Positions 34,704 to 45,149 are shown, counted from the stretch's first letter. The stretch is 64,000 nucleotides of DNA from Convivina intestini (GCF_003096575.1 NZ_QEKT01000001.1:6102-70101); one strand, 5' to 3'. The notes: generated by a model not told the origin, from the sequence alone. Program-made: numbers and translations.

Positions 34704-37700
34704 TGCCAAAACGAACAGACATCCAAAAGATTTTAGTCATCGGTTCGGGTCCGATTGTGATTGGGCAAGCCGCTGAATTTGATTATTCTGGTACTCAGGC
34801 GGCCCTTTCCTTAAAGGAAGAAGGTTATCAGGTTGTCTTGGTCAACTCTAATCCAGCTACGATTATGACCGATACTGAAATTGCTGACAAAATTTATATT
34901 GAACCCCTGACAGTTGAATTTTTAGACCGAATTATTCGAAAAGAACGGCCAGATGCCTTGTTGCCAACCTTGGGTGGCCAGACTGGTTTGAATTTAGCCA
35001 AAGATTTGGCTGAAGCTGGTATTTTAAAAGAATTGGGCGTTGAGCTACTAGGAACCAAGTTAACGGCCATTGAACAGGCCGAAGATCGTAAAGATTTCAA
35101 GGAATTGATGGAAGCGCTAAATGAACCCGTTCCGGAATCAGTCATCGCTACTCAGGTAGATGAGGCCGTGGCCTTTGCTAATGAGGTTGGCTATCCAGTG
35201 ATTGTGCGGCCAGCCTATACCCTAGGTGGAACCGGTGGGGGGATTGCCGAAGATGAAGCTGAGTTGATTGCCATTGCTGAAAACGGTTTGGAACTTTCAC
35301 CGGTTACTCAGGTGTTGATTGAACGTTCGATTGCTGGTTGGAAGGAAATTGAATTTGAAGTTATGCGTGACAGCCACGACAACGCTTTGATTGTGGCCTC
35401 CATGGAAAACTTTGATCCGGTTGGGGTGCATACTGGTGATTCAATTGTGACAGCCCCAGTCCAAACTCTATCTGATCGTGAATTGCAAATGATGCGTAAT
35501 GCGGCTTTGAAAATTATCCGGGCCCTCAAAATTGAGGGTGGGGTTAATATCCAAATGGCACTTAATCCTGCTTCTTATGAGTATTACATCATCGAAGTCA
35601 ATCCACGAGTTTCTCGGTCATCGGCCTTGGCTTCCAAGGCAACGGGTTATCCAATTGCCAAGGTTTCAGCTAAAATTGCCATCGGACTGACTTTAGATGA
35701 AATTATGAACCCGGTAACTGGCACAACTAAGGCTGAGTTTGAACCAGCCTTGGATTACGTGGTGGTTAAAATTCCTCGTTGGCCTTTTGATAAATTTGTG
35801 ACCGCTGATCGGCATTTAGGCACGCAAATGAAGGCGACCGGAGAGGTGATGGCCATTGGTCGTAATTTTGAAGAAGCCCTCTTAAAGGCCGTGCGTTCCT
35901 TAGAAATCGGCGTTGATGGATTAAATGAACTGCGCTTTGAAGACTGGTCAACGCCCGGTTTGTTAGAGAGCTTGATGCCGGCTGAAGATGATCGTTTGTT
36001 CCGTTTGGCTGAGCTAATGCGGCGGGGCGTGACGGTTGAAGAAATCCATGCTAAAACTAAGATTGACTTATTCTTCTTAGATAAGGTCTTACACATTGTT
36101 GAAATTGAAACCGAATTACCACAGCATGTCGGGGATGTAGACTATTTGCGTTACGCTAAGCAAAATGGCTTCGCCGACACAACAATTGCGCAGTTATGGG
36201 ATTGGGCCGACGGAAAGGCTATTCGTGATTTCCGTAAAGAAAACGGTATTTTGCCAGTTTATAAGATGGTTGATACGGCCGCGGCTGAATTTGAGTCCCA
36301 AACACCTTACTATTACGCAACTTATGAACAGGAAAATGAATCGTCTGTCGCCCAAAAACCACGAATTTTGGTTTTGGGTTCCGGACCAATTCGGATTGGT
36401 CAGGGAGTCGAGTTTGATTACACGACGGTGCATGCCGTTAAAGCCATTCAGGCCGCTGGCTATGAAGCCATTATCATGAATTCTAATCCTGAAACGGTTT
36501 CGACTGACTTTTCAATTTCAGATAAATTGTACTTTGAACCGTTAACCTTAGAAGATGTTTTAAATGTCACTGATTTAGAACAGCCGGCCGGTGTAGTGGT
36601 CCAATTTGGCGGCCAAACAGCCATCAACTTAGCCGCTGGTTTAGATGAAGCAGGCGTTAAAATTCTAGGTACTTCGGTCGCTGATTTGAATCGGGCCGAA
36701 GATCGGGAAGCCTTTAACCAGGTAATTCAGGAATTACAGTTACCACAACCCAAGGGTAAAACGGCTACGACGGTTGAGCAGGCCCTAGCAGCAGCCCAAG
36801 AAATTGGTTATCCAGTTTTGATTCGGCCTTCTTATGTTCTGGGTGGCCGGGCCATGGAAATCGTGGTTGACGATGATGAATTAAAAGATTATATGCAACG
36901 GGCGGTGAAAGTTTCCCATGACCATCCGGTTTTAATTGATTCTTATCTAACTGGTAAAGAAGCCGAAGTGGATGTCTTGTCAGATGGGACAACCACGGTG
37001 GTACCAGGAATTATGGAACATATTGAACGTGCTGGTGTTCACTCAGGTGATTCCATGTCTGTTTATCCACCACAAAGTCTGTCACAAAAAGTGCAAGATG
37101 AGATGGTGGCAGCGGCCACGAGTTTAGCGATTAAACTGGGCACAATTGGTTTAATGAATGTCCAATTTGTCATTCATGATAATCAGGCCTATGTCATCGA
37201 AGTTAATCCTCGAGCTTCACGAACGGTACCATTTATTTCCAAGGTGACTAAGTTGCCGTTGGCGCAATTAGCAACCTGGGTGATGTTGGGTGAAAAGTTG
37301 GCTGATTTAGGATTGACGACTGGTTTGGTACCTAGTGGCGAGATGGTGCATGTCAAGGCGCCAATCTTCTCCTTTACTAAGTTACCCTTGGTCGATTCAC
37401 TTTTGGGACCGGAAATGAAGTCAACCGGAGAGGTAATGGGCTCTGATTTCACTTTGCCTAAAGCGCTATATAAGGCCTTTGTGGCCGCTGGTATTCAGGT
37501 GCCAAAGTATGGTAATGTGCTCTTTACGGTCGCCGATCGGGATAAGGCCGAAGCTTTAGCTTTGGCTGAGCGTTTCCGCAACCTGGGATACTTTGTGTAT
37601 GCCACTGCTGGCACGGCCGATTACTTTACCAAGCATAATTTACCGGTGGAACATTTGGATAAACTGGGCGAATCAGCTAATAATCCCGTGACTGCCATGC

Positions 37701-37882
37701 AAGATCAGCGCATTCAGGTGGTAATTAATACCACGCCTGTTGATGACCGGGCTGAAGAAGATGGTCAAAAAATTCGAGCAGCCGCCATCGAAAACGGCTT
37801 GCCACTTTTCACGGCCTTTGACACAGTGCGGGCCTTCCTTGATGTCCTAGAAAGTCAAAGTTTAACCGTAACTGAATTGTAA
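34703..37882 (+). CDS. carB: Carbamoyl-phosphate synthase large subunit
   Basis: 1,059 residues made of two homologous ATP-grasp halves: [15 protein letters not shown] near residue 14 and [15 protein letters not shown] near residue 559. A central oligomerisation domain and a C-terminal MGS-like allosteric domain follow. It makes carbamoyl phosphate from bicarbonate, ATP and glutamine-derived ammonia. Start overlaps the carA stop (TAATG), implying translational coupling. Confidence 0.97.
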   Translation: MPKRTDIQKILVIGSGPIVIGQAAEFDYSGTQAALSLKEEGYQVVLVNSNPATIMTDTEIADKIYIEPLTVEFLDRIIRKERPDALLPTLGGQTGLNLAKDLAEAGILKELGVELLGTKLTAIEQAEDRKDFKELMEALNEPVPESVIATQVDEAVAFANEVGYPVIVRPAYTLGGTGGGIAEDEAELIAIAENGLELSPVTQVLIERSIAGWKEIEFEVMRDSHDNALIVASMENFDPVGVHTGDSIVTAPVQTLSDRELQMMRNAALKIIRALKIEGGVNIQMALNPASYEYYIIEVNPRVSRSSALASKATGYPIAKVSAKIAIGLTLDEIMNPVTGTTKAEFEPALDYVVVKIPRWPFDKFVTADRHLGTQMKATGEVMAIGRNFEEALLKAVRSLEIGVDGLNELRFEDWSTPGLLESLMPAEDDRLFRLAELMRRGVTVEEIHAKTKIDLFFLDKVLHIVEIETELPQHVGDVDYLRYAKQNGFADTTIAQLWDWADGKAIRDFRKENGILPVYKMVDTAAAEFESQTPYYYATYEQENESSVAQKPRILVLGSGPIRIGQGVEFDYTTVHAVKAIQAAGYEAIIMNSNPETVSTDFSISDKLYFEPLTLEDVLNVTDLEQPAGVVVQFGGQTAINLAAGLDEAGVKILGTSVADLNRAEDREAFNQVIQELQLPQPKGKTATTVEQALAAAQEIGYPVLIRPSYVLGGRAMEIVVDDDELKDYMQRAVKVSHDHPVLIDSYLTGKEAEVDVLSDGTTTVVPGIMEHIERAGVHSGDSMSVYPPQSLSQKVQDEMVAAATSLAIKLGTIGLMNVQFVIHDNQAYVIEVNPRASRTVPFISKVTKLPLAQLATWVMLGEKLADLGLTTGLVPSGEMVHVKAPIFSFTKLPLVDSLLGPEMKSTGEVMGSDFTLPKALYKAFVAAGIQVPKYGNVLFTVADRDKAEALALAERFRNLGYFVYATAGTADYFTKHNLPVEHLDKLGESANNPVTAMQDQRIQVVINTTPVDDRAEEDGQKIRAAAIENGLPLFTAFDTVRAFLDVLESQSLTVTEL

Positions 37883-37900
37883 AAATTGATAGGAGCTATG

Positions 37901-38599
37901 ATGGCTGGACCAGTATTTGTAGCGCTAGATTTTCCTGGCGCTGAACCAACACGTGAATTTTTAAATTTATTTGATGCGGCCAAGTTGAAACCAGCCGTCA
38001 AAATTGGGATGGAGTTGTTTTATGCTACTGGCCCTGATTTTGTCCGAGAGATTAAGGCTGCCGGTTTTCCAATCTTTTTGGATTTAAAACTATACGATAT
38101 TCCTAATACAGTAGCTAAAGCGATTCAATCAGTAGCTGCCTTGGGTGTTGATTATTTAACGTTGCATGCTGCTGGCGGACCGACCATGTTGGCCGCTGCT
38201 CAGCAAAGTGCGCCAGCTAGTTTAAAATTATTAGCCGTGACCCAGCTAACTTCTTTTAGTGAAAGTGAATACCAGTTAGTTTCACAAAGTCAGCAGTCAT
38301 TAGCTCAAAGTGTGGTTCATTTAAGCCAGTTAGCAGCCCAAGCACAAGTGGCCGGAGTAATCTGTTCGGCCTGGGAAGCAGAGCTAATCAATCAGCAGTT
38401 ACCAGCTAGCTTCTTGAAAATTACGCCAGGGATTCGTCTAACTGGCGATGATCATCAGGACCAAAATCGGGTAGCTAGTCCCAGTCAGGCCCGTAAATTA
38501 GGATCCAATGGGATTGTTGTTGGCCGAAGTATTACCCAGGCTAGCGATCCAGTAGCTGCTTATCAACGCGTAGTAAAAGAATGGAGCGAAAATGACTGA
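37901..38599 (+). CDS. pyrF: Orotidine 5'-phosphate decarboxylase
   Basis: 232 residues, a TIM barrel with the catalytic D-L-K-L-Y-D-I-P-N-T motif and the phosphate-binding C-terminal G-I-V-V-G-R-S-I-T. It converts OMP to UMP. ATG 37901 is chosen because AGGAG ends 5 nt before it; ATG 37898 immediately before is too close, and the longer TTG start is unneeded. pyrE overlaps its end by 8 nt. Confidence 0.95.
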   Translation: MAGPVFVALDFPGAEPTREFLNLFDAAKLKPAVKIGMELFYATGPDFVREIKAAGFPIFLDLKLYDIPNTVAKAIQSVAALGVDYLTLHAAGGPTMLAAAQQSAPASLKLLAVTQLTSFSESEYQLVSQSQQSLAQSVVHLSQLAAQAQVAGVICSAWEAELINQQLPASFLKITPGIRLTGDDHQDQNRVASPSQARKLGSNGIVVGRSITQASDPVAAYQRVVKEWSEND

Positions 38600-39221
38600 T
38601 ATTAAAGCCCAAGTTGCCCAAGACTTATTAGATATTGGGGCTGTTAAATTCTCACCACAAAAGCCCTTTACCTGGGCATCGGGGATTCAAAGTCCAATTT
38701 ATACGGATAATCGCTTAACGATTGGTTTTCCAACGATTCGCCAACGAATTGCCCGTGGCTTGGCGGAATTAATTACCGAAAAATTCAATCAGGTCGATAT
38801 TATTGGCGGGGTAGCCACGGCTGGCATTCCCCATGCAGCCTGGGTGGCCGATCTATTGGAAAAGCCCATGGTTTATGTACGTTCTAAGCCTAAAGATCAT
38901 GGCGCTGGTCGGCAAAGTGAAGGCGCAGCCATTGAGGGAAAACGCTTAGTTTTAATTGATGACTTGATTTCAACGGGTGGTTCGGTCTTAGCAGCGGCCA
39001 AAGCTATTAATGCCAGTGGCGGTCAGGTAGTCGGCGTGGTATCGATTTTCTCCTACGAATTACCAGCTAGTCAGGTTAATTTTGATGCAGCTCAAATTCC
39101 GTTCTATCCTTTGACAACTTTTAGTGAATTAATGGCTATGGCTCAACAATCAGGTCAGTTGAGCGAAAGTGATTTAGCTAGCTTGGCCCAGTGGCGACAA
39201 AATCCACAGGCCTGGCAATAA
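38592..39221 (+). CDS. pyrE: Orotate phosphoribosyltransferase
   Basis: 209 residues with the PRPP-binding motif V-L-I-D-D-L-I-S-T-G-G-S and the flexible-loop segment K-P-K-D-H-G. It transfers the phosphoribosyl group of PRPP to orotate. Last gene of the pyr operon, overlapping pyrF. Dihydroorotate dehydrogenase (pyrD) is missing from the operon and must be encoded elsewhere. Confidence 0.96.
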   Translation: MTDIKAQVAQDLLDIGAVKFSPQKPFTWASGIQSPIYTDNRLTIGFPTIRQRIARGLAELITEKFNQVDIIGGVATAGIPHAAWVADLLEKPMVYVRSKPKDHGAGRQSEGAAIEGKRLVLIDDLISTGGSVLAAAKAINASGGQVVGVVSIFSYELPASQVNFDAAQIPFYPLTTFSELMAMAQQSGQLSESDLASLAQWRQNPQAWQ

Positions 39222-39225
39222 AAAT

Positions 39226-39265
39226 AAAAGATGTTAGTCATTTGAAAAATGACTAACATCTTTTT
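39226..39265 (+). terminator. Bidirectional terminator between pyrE and the aldolase gene
   Basis: A perfect 18-bp stem (39226-39243 with 39247-39264) with a GAA loop, A-rich on the left and T-rich on the right, between convergent genes. Confidence 0.93.
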
Positions 39266-39275
39266 ATGTGCTAAT

Positions 39276-40157
39276 TTAAGCACGATGACCGTTACCAAAG
39301 ACAGCAATTCGCTCGGTTAGGGCCGTTTCAATGCCCAAAACGCCAGGTGCTAAGAGTTTGCGAGGGTCATAATTTTTACCTTCGAGGTCTTGATTACTTA
39401 AAATAAAATCACGCAAGCCTTGATGAAAGGCTAACTGCGCTTCAGTATTCACGTTTACTTTGGCAATTCCCAGTTCAATCGCCCGTCGAATTTGGTCATC
39501 AGGAATACCGGAACCACCGTGTAAGACAAAGGGGACTTTATAGCCACTGGCAGCATCAACAGCCCGAGTTAATTCCTGAAGATGGTCTAGTTTAAGACCA
39601 GTCCAATTATCTGGGTATTGGCCATGGATATTACCAATGCCAGCAGCTAGAAAATCAATACCGGTAGCCGCCATAGTAAGCGCATCTTCCACTGAGGCAA
39701 TTTCGCCATTGCCAATAATGCCATCTTCTTCGCCACCGATGGTGCCAACTTCGGCTTCAACGGAAATGTTGCGGGCATGGGCTAGGGCGACGATTTCATT
39801 GGTTTTAGAAAGATTTTCGGCTAGGGGAAGATTAGAACCATCAAACATGACCGAAGTAAAATCAGCCTGAATTGCTTGCTTAGCAGCTTCATAATCGCCA
39901 TGATCAAGATGAATGGCAATCGGTACGGTAATATTAAGTTCTTCATCCAAATTGCGAATTAAATTCGCAACCGTACGATAACCACCCATATATTTGATGG
40001 CGCCCATGGATGCGGCAATTATTGTGGGTGCCTGTTGGGCTTGGGCCGTTTTTAAAATGGCTTTTGTCCATTCAAGGTTATTAGTGTTAAAGGCACTGAT
40101 AGCGTACCCGTGGTCACGTGCTTTTTGAACCATTTCTTTTGCAGCTACAATTGTCAT
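39276..40157 (-). CDS. Class II fructose/tagatose-bisphosphate aldolase family protein
   Basis: 293 residues. Zinc-binding H-L-D-H-G-D (~80), E-A-E-V-G-T-I-G-G-E, G-N-I-H-G and V-L-H-G-G-S-G motifs define class II ketose-bisphosphate aldolases (FbaA/GatY/KbaY type). It cleaves fructose- or tagatose-1,6-bisphosphate; the exact sugar cannot be told by eye. ATG 40157 is used, two bases after the stop of the upstream gene with GGATGGGA as SD; the ATG at 40169 has no room for an SD. Confidence 0.88.
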   Translation of the reverse strand: MTIVAAKEMVQKARDHGYAISAFNTNNLEWTKAILKTAQAQQAPTIIAASMGAIKYMGGYRTVANLIRNLDEELNITVPIAIHLDHGDYEAAKQAIQADFTSVMFDGSNLPLAENLSKTNEIVALAHARNISVEAEVGTIGGEEDGIIGNGEIASVEDALTMAATGIDFLAAGIGNIHGQYPDNWTGLKLDHLQELTRAVDAASGYKVPFVLHGGSGIPDDQIRRAIELGIAKVNVNTEAQLAFHQGLRDFILSNQDLEGKNYDPRKLLAPGVLGIETALTERIAVFGNGHRA

Positions 40158-40159
40158 TT

Positions 40160-40798
40160 TTATTCCCATCCTTCTTTTTTAAAGTCATCATTGGGGCTAT
40201 GCAAGTCGTAGTGATGGTTGTGGTTAGCGAAATTAATTCGGCTGTGTAGGCTATTTCCTGGAGCTTGGGCAATTTCAATTAGAAAGGGAACCAATTGATC
40301 TTGCCAGACTAAGTGCTGATCATAGCCATATTGAAGCCAAAAACTATCGAGTTGGGTGTCATTCCAAGCGCTGGCCCCGTGATAGGGGCGGTCATCGAGT
40401 AAAATGGCGTCGTTGTTTTTGACCAAATCTTTTTGGTGAGCTAGCACGACTTTTTTATAAAAGGGACTCTGAGCATCGTTGCCAAAGTGTTCAGTCAACC
40501 AGTCCAATTTATCCTGCCAGGCACTAGGATTGTACCAAGGGGCCGTTGATAAAATGTAGAGATCGTAATATTTAGTTAGTTGGTTAATACCGTCAATAGC
40601 CCCCGGCAAGCTAGCTAGGTTACGAAAAATGCCGGGAATTTGATCGGGTTTAGTGACCCCATGCTGATCTAAATTATGACTGTGTTGATTTAAAACGGGT
40701 AGGGTATCAACAATGGTATTATCCATATCTAAAAATAGTTTAGGTTTGATAATTAATACCTCCTTATTCTTATTCAGGCTTTTTAATGCTGAAAACAA
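40160..40798 (-). CDS. HAD-superfamily 5'(3')-deoxyribonucleotidase-like protein
   Basis: A 212-residue maximal frame from a TTG start. L-F-L-D-M-D-N-T-I-V-D-T (HAD motif I), I-L-S-T-A-P-W (motif II) and I-L-L-D-D-R-P (motif IV) fit the NT5C-type nucleotidases. A strong GGAGG (40763-40759) lies inside this frame and is followed at 5 and 8 nt by in-frame ATT (40753) and ATC (40750), with no ATG/GTG/TTG before motif I. The true start may therefore be AUU/AUC, giving ~195 residues. The aldolase gene follows 2 nt downstream. Confidence 0.72.
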   Translation of the reverse strand: MFSALKSLNKNKEVLIIKPKLFLDMDNTIVDTLPVLNQHSHNLDQHGVTKPDQIPGIFRNLASLPGAIDGINQLTKYYDLYILSTAPWYNPSAWQDKLDWLTEHFGNDAQSPFYKKVVLAHQKDLVKNNDAILLDDRPYHGASAWNDTQLDSFWLQYGYDQHLVWQDQLVPFLIEIAQAPGNSLHSRINFANHNHHYDLHSPNDDFKKEGWE

Positions 40799-40881
40799 GG
40801 ATATTATATAGCTATACCAATTTTAATACAAATTATTTTTTTATTTTTCAAGTATCAATGGTCTAGTTATAGTTCAAGCGA

Positions 40882-41697
40882 TTAAAGTTTGAAATATTTA
40901 GTTAAAAACTGGGCAACACCGTCATCGGCATTACTGCTGGTCACATTAGTTGTGATAGCTTTGATGCTGGGAATGGCGTTATCCATGGCGACACTAACAT
41001 GGACCAGTTCGAGCATCGAGCGGTCGTTTTCCTCATCGCCAAAAGCCATTAAATTAGCCGGGGTGAGACCAAGATGGTGCAAGAGATACTTTAAGGCATT
41101 GCCCTTGTCAACGCCCTTGGGCATAAACTCCAATAAGGTCCGCCGCGAACGCATCATATTCAAATTCTTAGTTAATATTGGTGTTTTGGCTAGTACGTCC
41201 TCTAAATAATCCAATTGACTTTCATCGGCACAAACGACAAATTTATTAAAGGTTGTGCCCGCTGGAATTTCGTCCAATGCCGTAAGGCTATAATCGATGC
41301 GATTGCCAACAAAATCAATATAGGCCGATTGACCATATTCCTTAATGGCATAAACTTGGTCCTGGCTAATTAAATCAACTGGCAAATTCAAATTGTGAAT
41401 TAAATTTAAGATGGAGGATAATTCATCTAAATAAAATGGTTGGTTAAATAGCGGTTCTTGGGCGGCCAAATCTAGGATTAGAGAGCCGTTGAATAAAATT
41501 ACAAAATCATCATGTACTAAGTTGAGCGGTTCAATAAAGGGCTTAACATTGGGAAAGGGACGTCCGGTGGTAAGGACGATTTTAATGCCCTTTTTTTGTA
41601 GGGCCGTTAACACCTTTTGATTTTGATTAGATAGGGTTTTATCGGGAAGAAGTAGGGTGTTGTCCATATCCAGGGCAATAAGTTTAATAGCTGACAT
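40882..41697 (-). CDS. Cof-type HAD-IIB family phosphatase
   Basis: 271 residues. HAD motifs: L-D-M-D-N-T-L-L (~9-16), T-T-G-R-P (~43), K-G-N-A-L-K-Y-L-L (motif III Lys region) and M-A-F-G-D-E-E-N-D (motif IV). The large cap of type IIB places it with Cof/YidA sugar-phosphate phosphatases; substrate unknown. It starts 2 nt after the PRD regulator stop codon on the same strand, so the two are probably co-transcribed. Confidence 0.9.
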   Translation of the reverse strand: MSAIKLIALDMDNTLLLPDKTLSNQNQKVLTALQKKGIKIVLTTGRPFPNVKPFIEPLNLVHDDFVILFNGSLILDLAAQEPLFNQPFYLDELSSILNLIHNLNLPVDLISQDQVYAIKEYGQSAYIDFVGNRIDYSLTALDEIPAGTTFNKFVVCADESQLDYLEDVLAKTPILTKNLNMMRSRRTLLEFMPKGVDKGNALKYLLHHLGLTPANLMAFGDEENDRSMLELVHVSVAMDNAIPSIKAITTNVTSSNADDGVAQFLTKYFKL

Positions 41698-41699
41698 AA

Positions 41700-43205
41700 T
41701 CAGGCCTCCGTTAAATAAATTTGAGATAAGACATTCTTGAGACGGTTCAATTCCTTATTGGTTAATTCGTTTCCGATTAAAAAAGTGGGGGAATTGAGCT
41801 TAATTTCCATTGATTCGGTAATAATTAAATCGTAGGATTCGACATAGTTAGTAACGTAATCATAATTATTTAAACTTTTAAGGGTTAAATTTACTGGTAC
41901 CAAGCTACATTTTTCAATAAAGGCTTTAATCAAATTTTGGCTATAGACCGGCAGGGAAGTTAAAATCAGTAAATTCAACTTTTTAATCGGCCGATGATTG
42001 AGACTATAGTTATACAAAATCATGGCTAAAATCGTAATCTGATCATTGGAGAGGCCCATTGGAAACAAACTATGATACAAATTCAATGATTTTTCTTGCG
42101 TAAGCGCCTCTTGTACATACTTTTCAAAGTGAGATTCATGGTACAAATATTCGTGAACGTTCACGCTTTGAAAACGAGTAGCAAACCAAAACGGCTTCAA
42201 TTGGGTTTGAATTTCACGTACTAGTTGATTTTTTTCTACGCGATTATTATTAATATCAGTGCCAGACATTTCCAAAAAGGCATCTACAATTTGTTCACTT
42301 AAAATTAGTAAATCTTGAAAGGACTGGGCATTGAAGTGGCCGTCATGTTCCTTGGTTAAACTAAGTAACTGCAGGGTTAAAAATAATTGCAGTGATTCTG
42401 AGATACTGTTTTCGGTGACCTGGCTAACAATTGGCATGAACTGTTGAATCACGTTGAATTCTTGCCGGCTGGTAAGGGCCTGAATGTCTTGACTATTAAA
42501 GATTTCATCCGGAGATTGAATCGGATGGGCTGTCTCGTATAGGGAAGCCAAAACGACAAAAACCGAAAGGGCCAGGGCACTAGCGCCTGATATGGTTTTA
42601 CCCAATAGTTTTTGGTATTCCTTTTGTAGCCCTTCACTCATTGATAAATAATCTTGATAATTGACATCGTCGTACAATGTACTGACAAAATAGGCTAAGG
42701 AACCATGCTGATGTTGTAGTAACACTAGCTTATTGTAAGCATGAACTAACAAAGAGTAGATGGATTCGCTATAGGTGAAGCCATCTTTTTTATTAAAGAC
42801 CGGACTGAAATTCTTCCGTTCTTTGAGCTTGGCAATATCACGTAAAATAGTATTTCTGGAAACTTCAAAAACCATTTGAAATTTAGAAATCGTCCATTTT
42901 TGGTTGGGTAAGGACATGCAAATATCAATCATTAACTGGCGTTGATAGGAATTAATGCTGTCGGTAACTGGATATTTTAATAATTTTCTTTGTAAAATCG
43001 TAATCTGATCTTTAGAAATTTCTTGGCCAGTTGCCAAAAAAGTTTCATGTGATGATTTTAATTCTAAATTAGCCTTTTGAAGTAGGGAATAAACCTTGCG
43101 GTTTGATAGGTTTAACTGATTAGAAATAATACTTACTCGGGGTAACTTAATTTGCGTGGCTAAGTAGCCAATAAAGTTTGAATAAACTAGGTCTGTTAGT
43201 TGCAT
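41700..43205 (-). CDS. PRD/Mga-type transcriptional regulator (putative ula regulator)
   Basis: 501 residues. Two N-terminal helix-turn-helix regions are visible (about 20-45, with S-N-R-K-V-Y-S-L-L, and 105-130, with F-E-V-S-R-N-T-I-L-R-D-I). Two helical PRD-like regions and a C-terminal alpha/beta EIIB-like segment (L-L-I-L-T-S-L-P-V-Y-S, lacking the phospho-Cys) follow. This is the layout of BglG/LicR/Mga-type DNA-binding activators controlled by PTS phosphorylation. It is divergent from ulaG. A promoter on the minus strand (TTGACC at 43283-43278, TATACT near 43262) abuts the proposed operator, suggesting autoregulation. Confidence 0.82.
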   Translation of the reverse strand: MQLTDLVYSNFIGYLATQIKLPRVSIISNQLNLSNRKVYSLLQKANLELKSSHETFLATGQEISKDQITILQRKLLKYPVTDSINSYQRQLMIDICMSLPNQKWTISKFQMVFEVSRNTILRDIAKLKERKNFSPVFNKKDGFTYSESIYSLLVHAYNKLVLLQHQHGSLAYFVSTLYDDVNYQDYLSMSEGLQKEYQKLLGKTISGASALALSVFVVLASLYETAHPIQSPDEIFNSQDIQALTSRQEFNVIQQFMPIVSQVTENSISESLQLFLTLQLLSLTKEHDGHFNAQSFQDLLILSEQIVDAFLEMSGTDINNNRVEKNQLVREIQTQLKPFWFATRFQSVNVHEYLYHESHFEKYVQEALTQEKSLNLYHSLFPMGLSNDQITILAMILYNYSLNHRPIKKLNLLILTSLPVYSQNLIKAFIEKCSLVPVNLTLKSLNNYDYVTNYVESYDLIITESMEIKLNSPTFLIGNELTNKELNRLKNVLSQIYLTEA

Positions 43206-43282
43206 TCAAAGGTCCTCCACAACTCCTATAAAAGGAAAAGTTGGTTAATCTATCTAAAGTATATAGCCTAACGAATAGGGTC

Positions 43283-43352
43283 AACAGTCTCATTCAAGCG
43301 GTCTCTTTGTGAGCAAATGAGACTGTTTTTTTTATTTTGTTTATTTGATAAT
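43283..43352 (+). promoter_or_regulatory. ulaG promoter with 45-bp bipartite operator (site 1)
   Basis: Perfect 12-bp arms AACAGTCTCATT (43283-43294) and AATGAGACTGTT (43316-43327) are separated by 21 bp. The right arm enters a TGTTTT -35 (43324-43329), with a 17-bp spacer to GATAAT (43347-43352). The same architecture recurs at 49864-49933. Because a T-run follows, it could also fold as a terminator, but no plus-strand gene precedes it. Confidence 0.7.
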
Positions 43353-43369
43353 TCAGTTGTCGCCAAGAA

Positions 43370-43383
43370 GGTATGCGCTTACA
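43370..43383. promoter_or_regulatory. Candidate cre site upstream of ulaG
   Basis: On the minus strand TGTAAGCGCATACC fits the CcpA cre consensus well in its left half and centre. It lies just downstream of the expected start point, suiting roadblock repression by CcpA. Confidence 0.6.
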
Positions 43384-43425
43384 TGACAAAGACGCTACTG
43401 AGTGTGAACTGAAAGGAAATTTATT

Positions 43426-44499
43426 ATGGCAAAGCCAAAGAATATTCAAGAAGCAACTCGTGAGAATTGGATTCAAAATACTTTCCCAGAATGGGGAACT
43501 TGGTTGAATGAAGAAATTGAAGCTTCAAAAGTACCTGAAGGTAATTTCCGGATGTGGTGGTTAGCTAACAACGGTATCTGGCTAAAGACCCATGAAGATA
43601 CCAACATCTTGGTTGATTTGTGGAATGGTACTGGTAAGCAAAGCCACGGTAACGGCAAGATGAAGGAAGGCCATCAAATGATGCGCATGAGCGGGGTGCA
43701 AAACTTGCAACCTAATTTGCGTTTGCAGCCTTTCGTGATTGACCCCTATGCGGTCAAGAATGTAGATGCTTTGTTGGTAACGCACATTCACTCCGATCAT
43801 TTGGATATCAATACCGCGGCTGCTGTTTTGCAAAATAGCGGTCCTGAGACTAAGTTTATCGGCCCTCAGGCCGTTGTTGATATTTGGGAGAGTTGGGGTG
43901 TACCTAGTGACCGGACAATTGTTGTCCACCCTGGGGATGAAGTTAAGATCAAGTCAGTCACAATCAAAGCCTTGGAAGCCTTTGACCGGACAGCCCTCTT
44001 AACAGTCGATCCTGATGTAACCATTAAGGGTTCATTGCCACAGGATATGAATGAAATTGCCGTTAACTACTTGTTCAAGACTTCTGGTGGAAACCTTTAC
44101 CACGCTGCCGATTCACACATGTCAAACATGTTTGCTAAGCACGGTAATGAAAATGATGTTGATGTTGAAATCATCAACTATGGTGAAAACCCTCGTGGTA
44201 TTACCGATAAGGTAACTTCAATTGACGTATTGCGTTCAGCCGAAGATTTGAAAACGAAGGTTGTCATTCCAGTTCACTACGATATCTGGTCAAACTTTGA
44301 TGCTGACCCACAAGAAATCGTGAAGTTATGGGCGATGAAGAAGGACACCTTGGATTATAAGTTCCATCCATTCGTTTGGAAGGTTGGTGGTAGTTATACC
44401 TTCCCTCAGGATAAAAATAAGATTCAATACCACTATGACCGTGGTTTTGCCGATGTCTTCTCTAAGGACAACGACCTACCATTCCCATCATTCTTGTAA
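43426..44499 (+). CDS. ulaG: L-ascorbate 6-phosphate lactonase
   Basis: 357 residues, metallo-beta-lactamase fold. The metal motif [10 protein letters not shown] (~118-127) and the N-terminal [12 protein letters not shown] segment are typical UlaG. It opens L-ascorbate-6-phosphate to 3-keto-L-gulonate-6-phosphate in the cytoplasm. Length is close to E. coli UlaG. AAAGGAA precedes the ATG. First gene of the ulaGDEF unit. Confidence 0.95.
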   Translation: MAKPKNIQEATRENWIQNTFPEWGTWLNEEIEASKVPEGNFRMWWLANNGIWLKTHEDTNILVDLWNGTGKQSHGNGKMKEGHQMMRMSGVQNLQPNLRLQPFVIDPYAVKNVDALLVTHIHSDHLDINTAAAVLQNSGPETKFIGPQAVVDIWESWGVPSDRTIVVHPGDEVKIKSVTIKALEAFDRTALLTVDPDVTIKGSLPQDMNEIAVNYLFKTSGGNLYHAADSHMSNMFAKHGNENDVDVEIINYGENPRGITDKVTSIDVLRSAEDLKTKVVIPVHYDIWSNFDADPQEIVKLWAMKKDTLDYKFHPFVWKVGGSYTFPQDKNKIQYHYDRGFADVFSKDNDLPFPSFL

Positions 44500-44510
44500 G
44501 GAGAAATACC

Positions 44511-45149
44511 ATGAGAAAGCCTAATTTACAAATTGCCTTAGATCAAAATACTTTAGCTGAAGCTGCTCGCATTGCCCACTTTGCTGGTCCAATTGTCGAT
44601 ATTGTGGAAGTTGGAACCATTTTGGAATTGCAAGCCGGACAAGAAGCAATTAGTGTCTTGCGGGCCATGTTCCCCGATAAGATTATCGCTTCTGACACCA
44701 AGTGTGCCGATGCTGGTTCAACAGTCGCTCAAAATTCTAAGGATGCTGGGGCGGACTTAATGACTGTCATTGATTCAGCAACGATTGCGACCATGAAGTC
44801 CGCTAAGTCAGTCTTAGATGGTATTCAAGTTGAATTGTATTCGGCTTGGAACTGGGAACGTGCTGCTCAATGGAAAGAAATTGGGATTGAACAGGTTATT
44901 TATCACCAAAGCCGCGATGCCTTGTTAGCCGGTGAAGTTTGGGGTGAAAAAGACCTAAATATCGTTAAAAAGTTTATTGAAATGGGCTTCAAAGTCTCCG
45001 TTACCGGTGGTTTAAACCTCGATACGATTAAGTTATTTGAAGGCGTACCCGTTTATACCTTTATTGCTGGTCGTGCCATTACTGGACAAGAAGATCCAGC
45101 CGCTGCCGCTCAGAGTTTCCAAGATGAGATTAAAAAGTACTGGAACTAA
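44511..45149 (+). CDS. ulaD: 3-keto-L-gulonate-6-phosphate decarboxylase
   Basis: 212 residues of the orotidine decarboxylase-like (KGPDC/HPS) barrel family. Motifs are E-V-G-T-I-L-E-L-Q-A-G (~36-46), S-D-T-K-C-A-D-A-G (Asp-Lys-Asp catalytic set) and the C-terminal T-F-I-A-G-R-A-I-T-G phosphate site. It yields L-xylulose 5-phosphate and CO2. AAGGAG lies before the ATG. The closely related hexulose-phosphate synthase is excluded by context. Confidence 0.93.
   Translation: MRKPNLQIALDQNTLAEAARIAHFAGPIVDIVEVGTILELQAGQEAISVLRAMFPDKIIASDTKCADAGSTVAQNSKDAGADLMTVIDSATIATMKSAKSVLDGIQVELYSAWNWERAAQWKEIGIEQVIYHQSRDALLAGEVWGEKDLNIVKKFIEMGFKVSVTGGLNLDTIKLFEGVPVYTFIAGRAITGQEDPAAAAQSFQDEIKKYWN

Noticed and set aside
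35755-36096. Minus-strand frames within carB, pyrC, rpsB and tsf
   Set aside because: Shadows of highly expressed plus-strand genes; no SD or recognisable domains.
43283-43333. Plain rho-independent terminator upstream of ulaG
   Set aside because: It could fold that way, but no plus-strand gene precedes it and the same element with identical promoter spacing recurs at 49864; a DNA operator explains both better.
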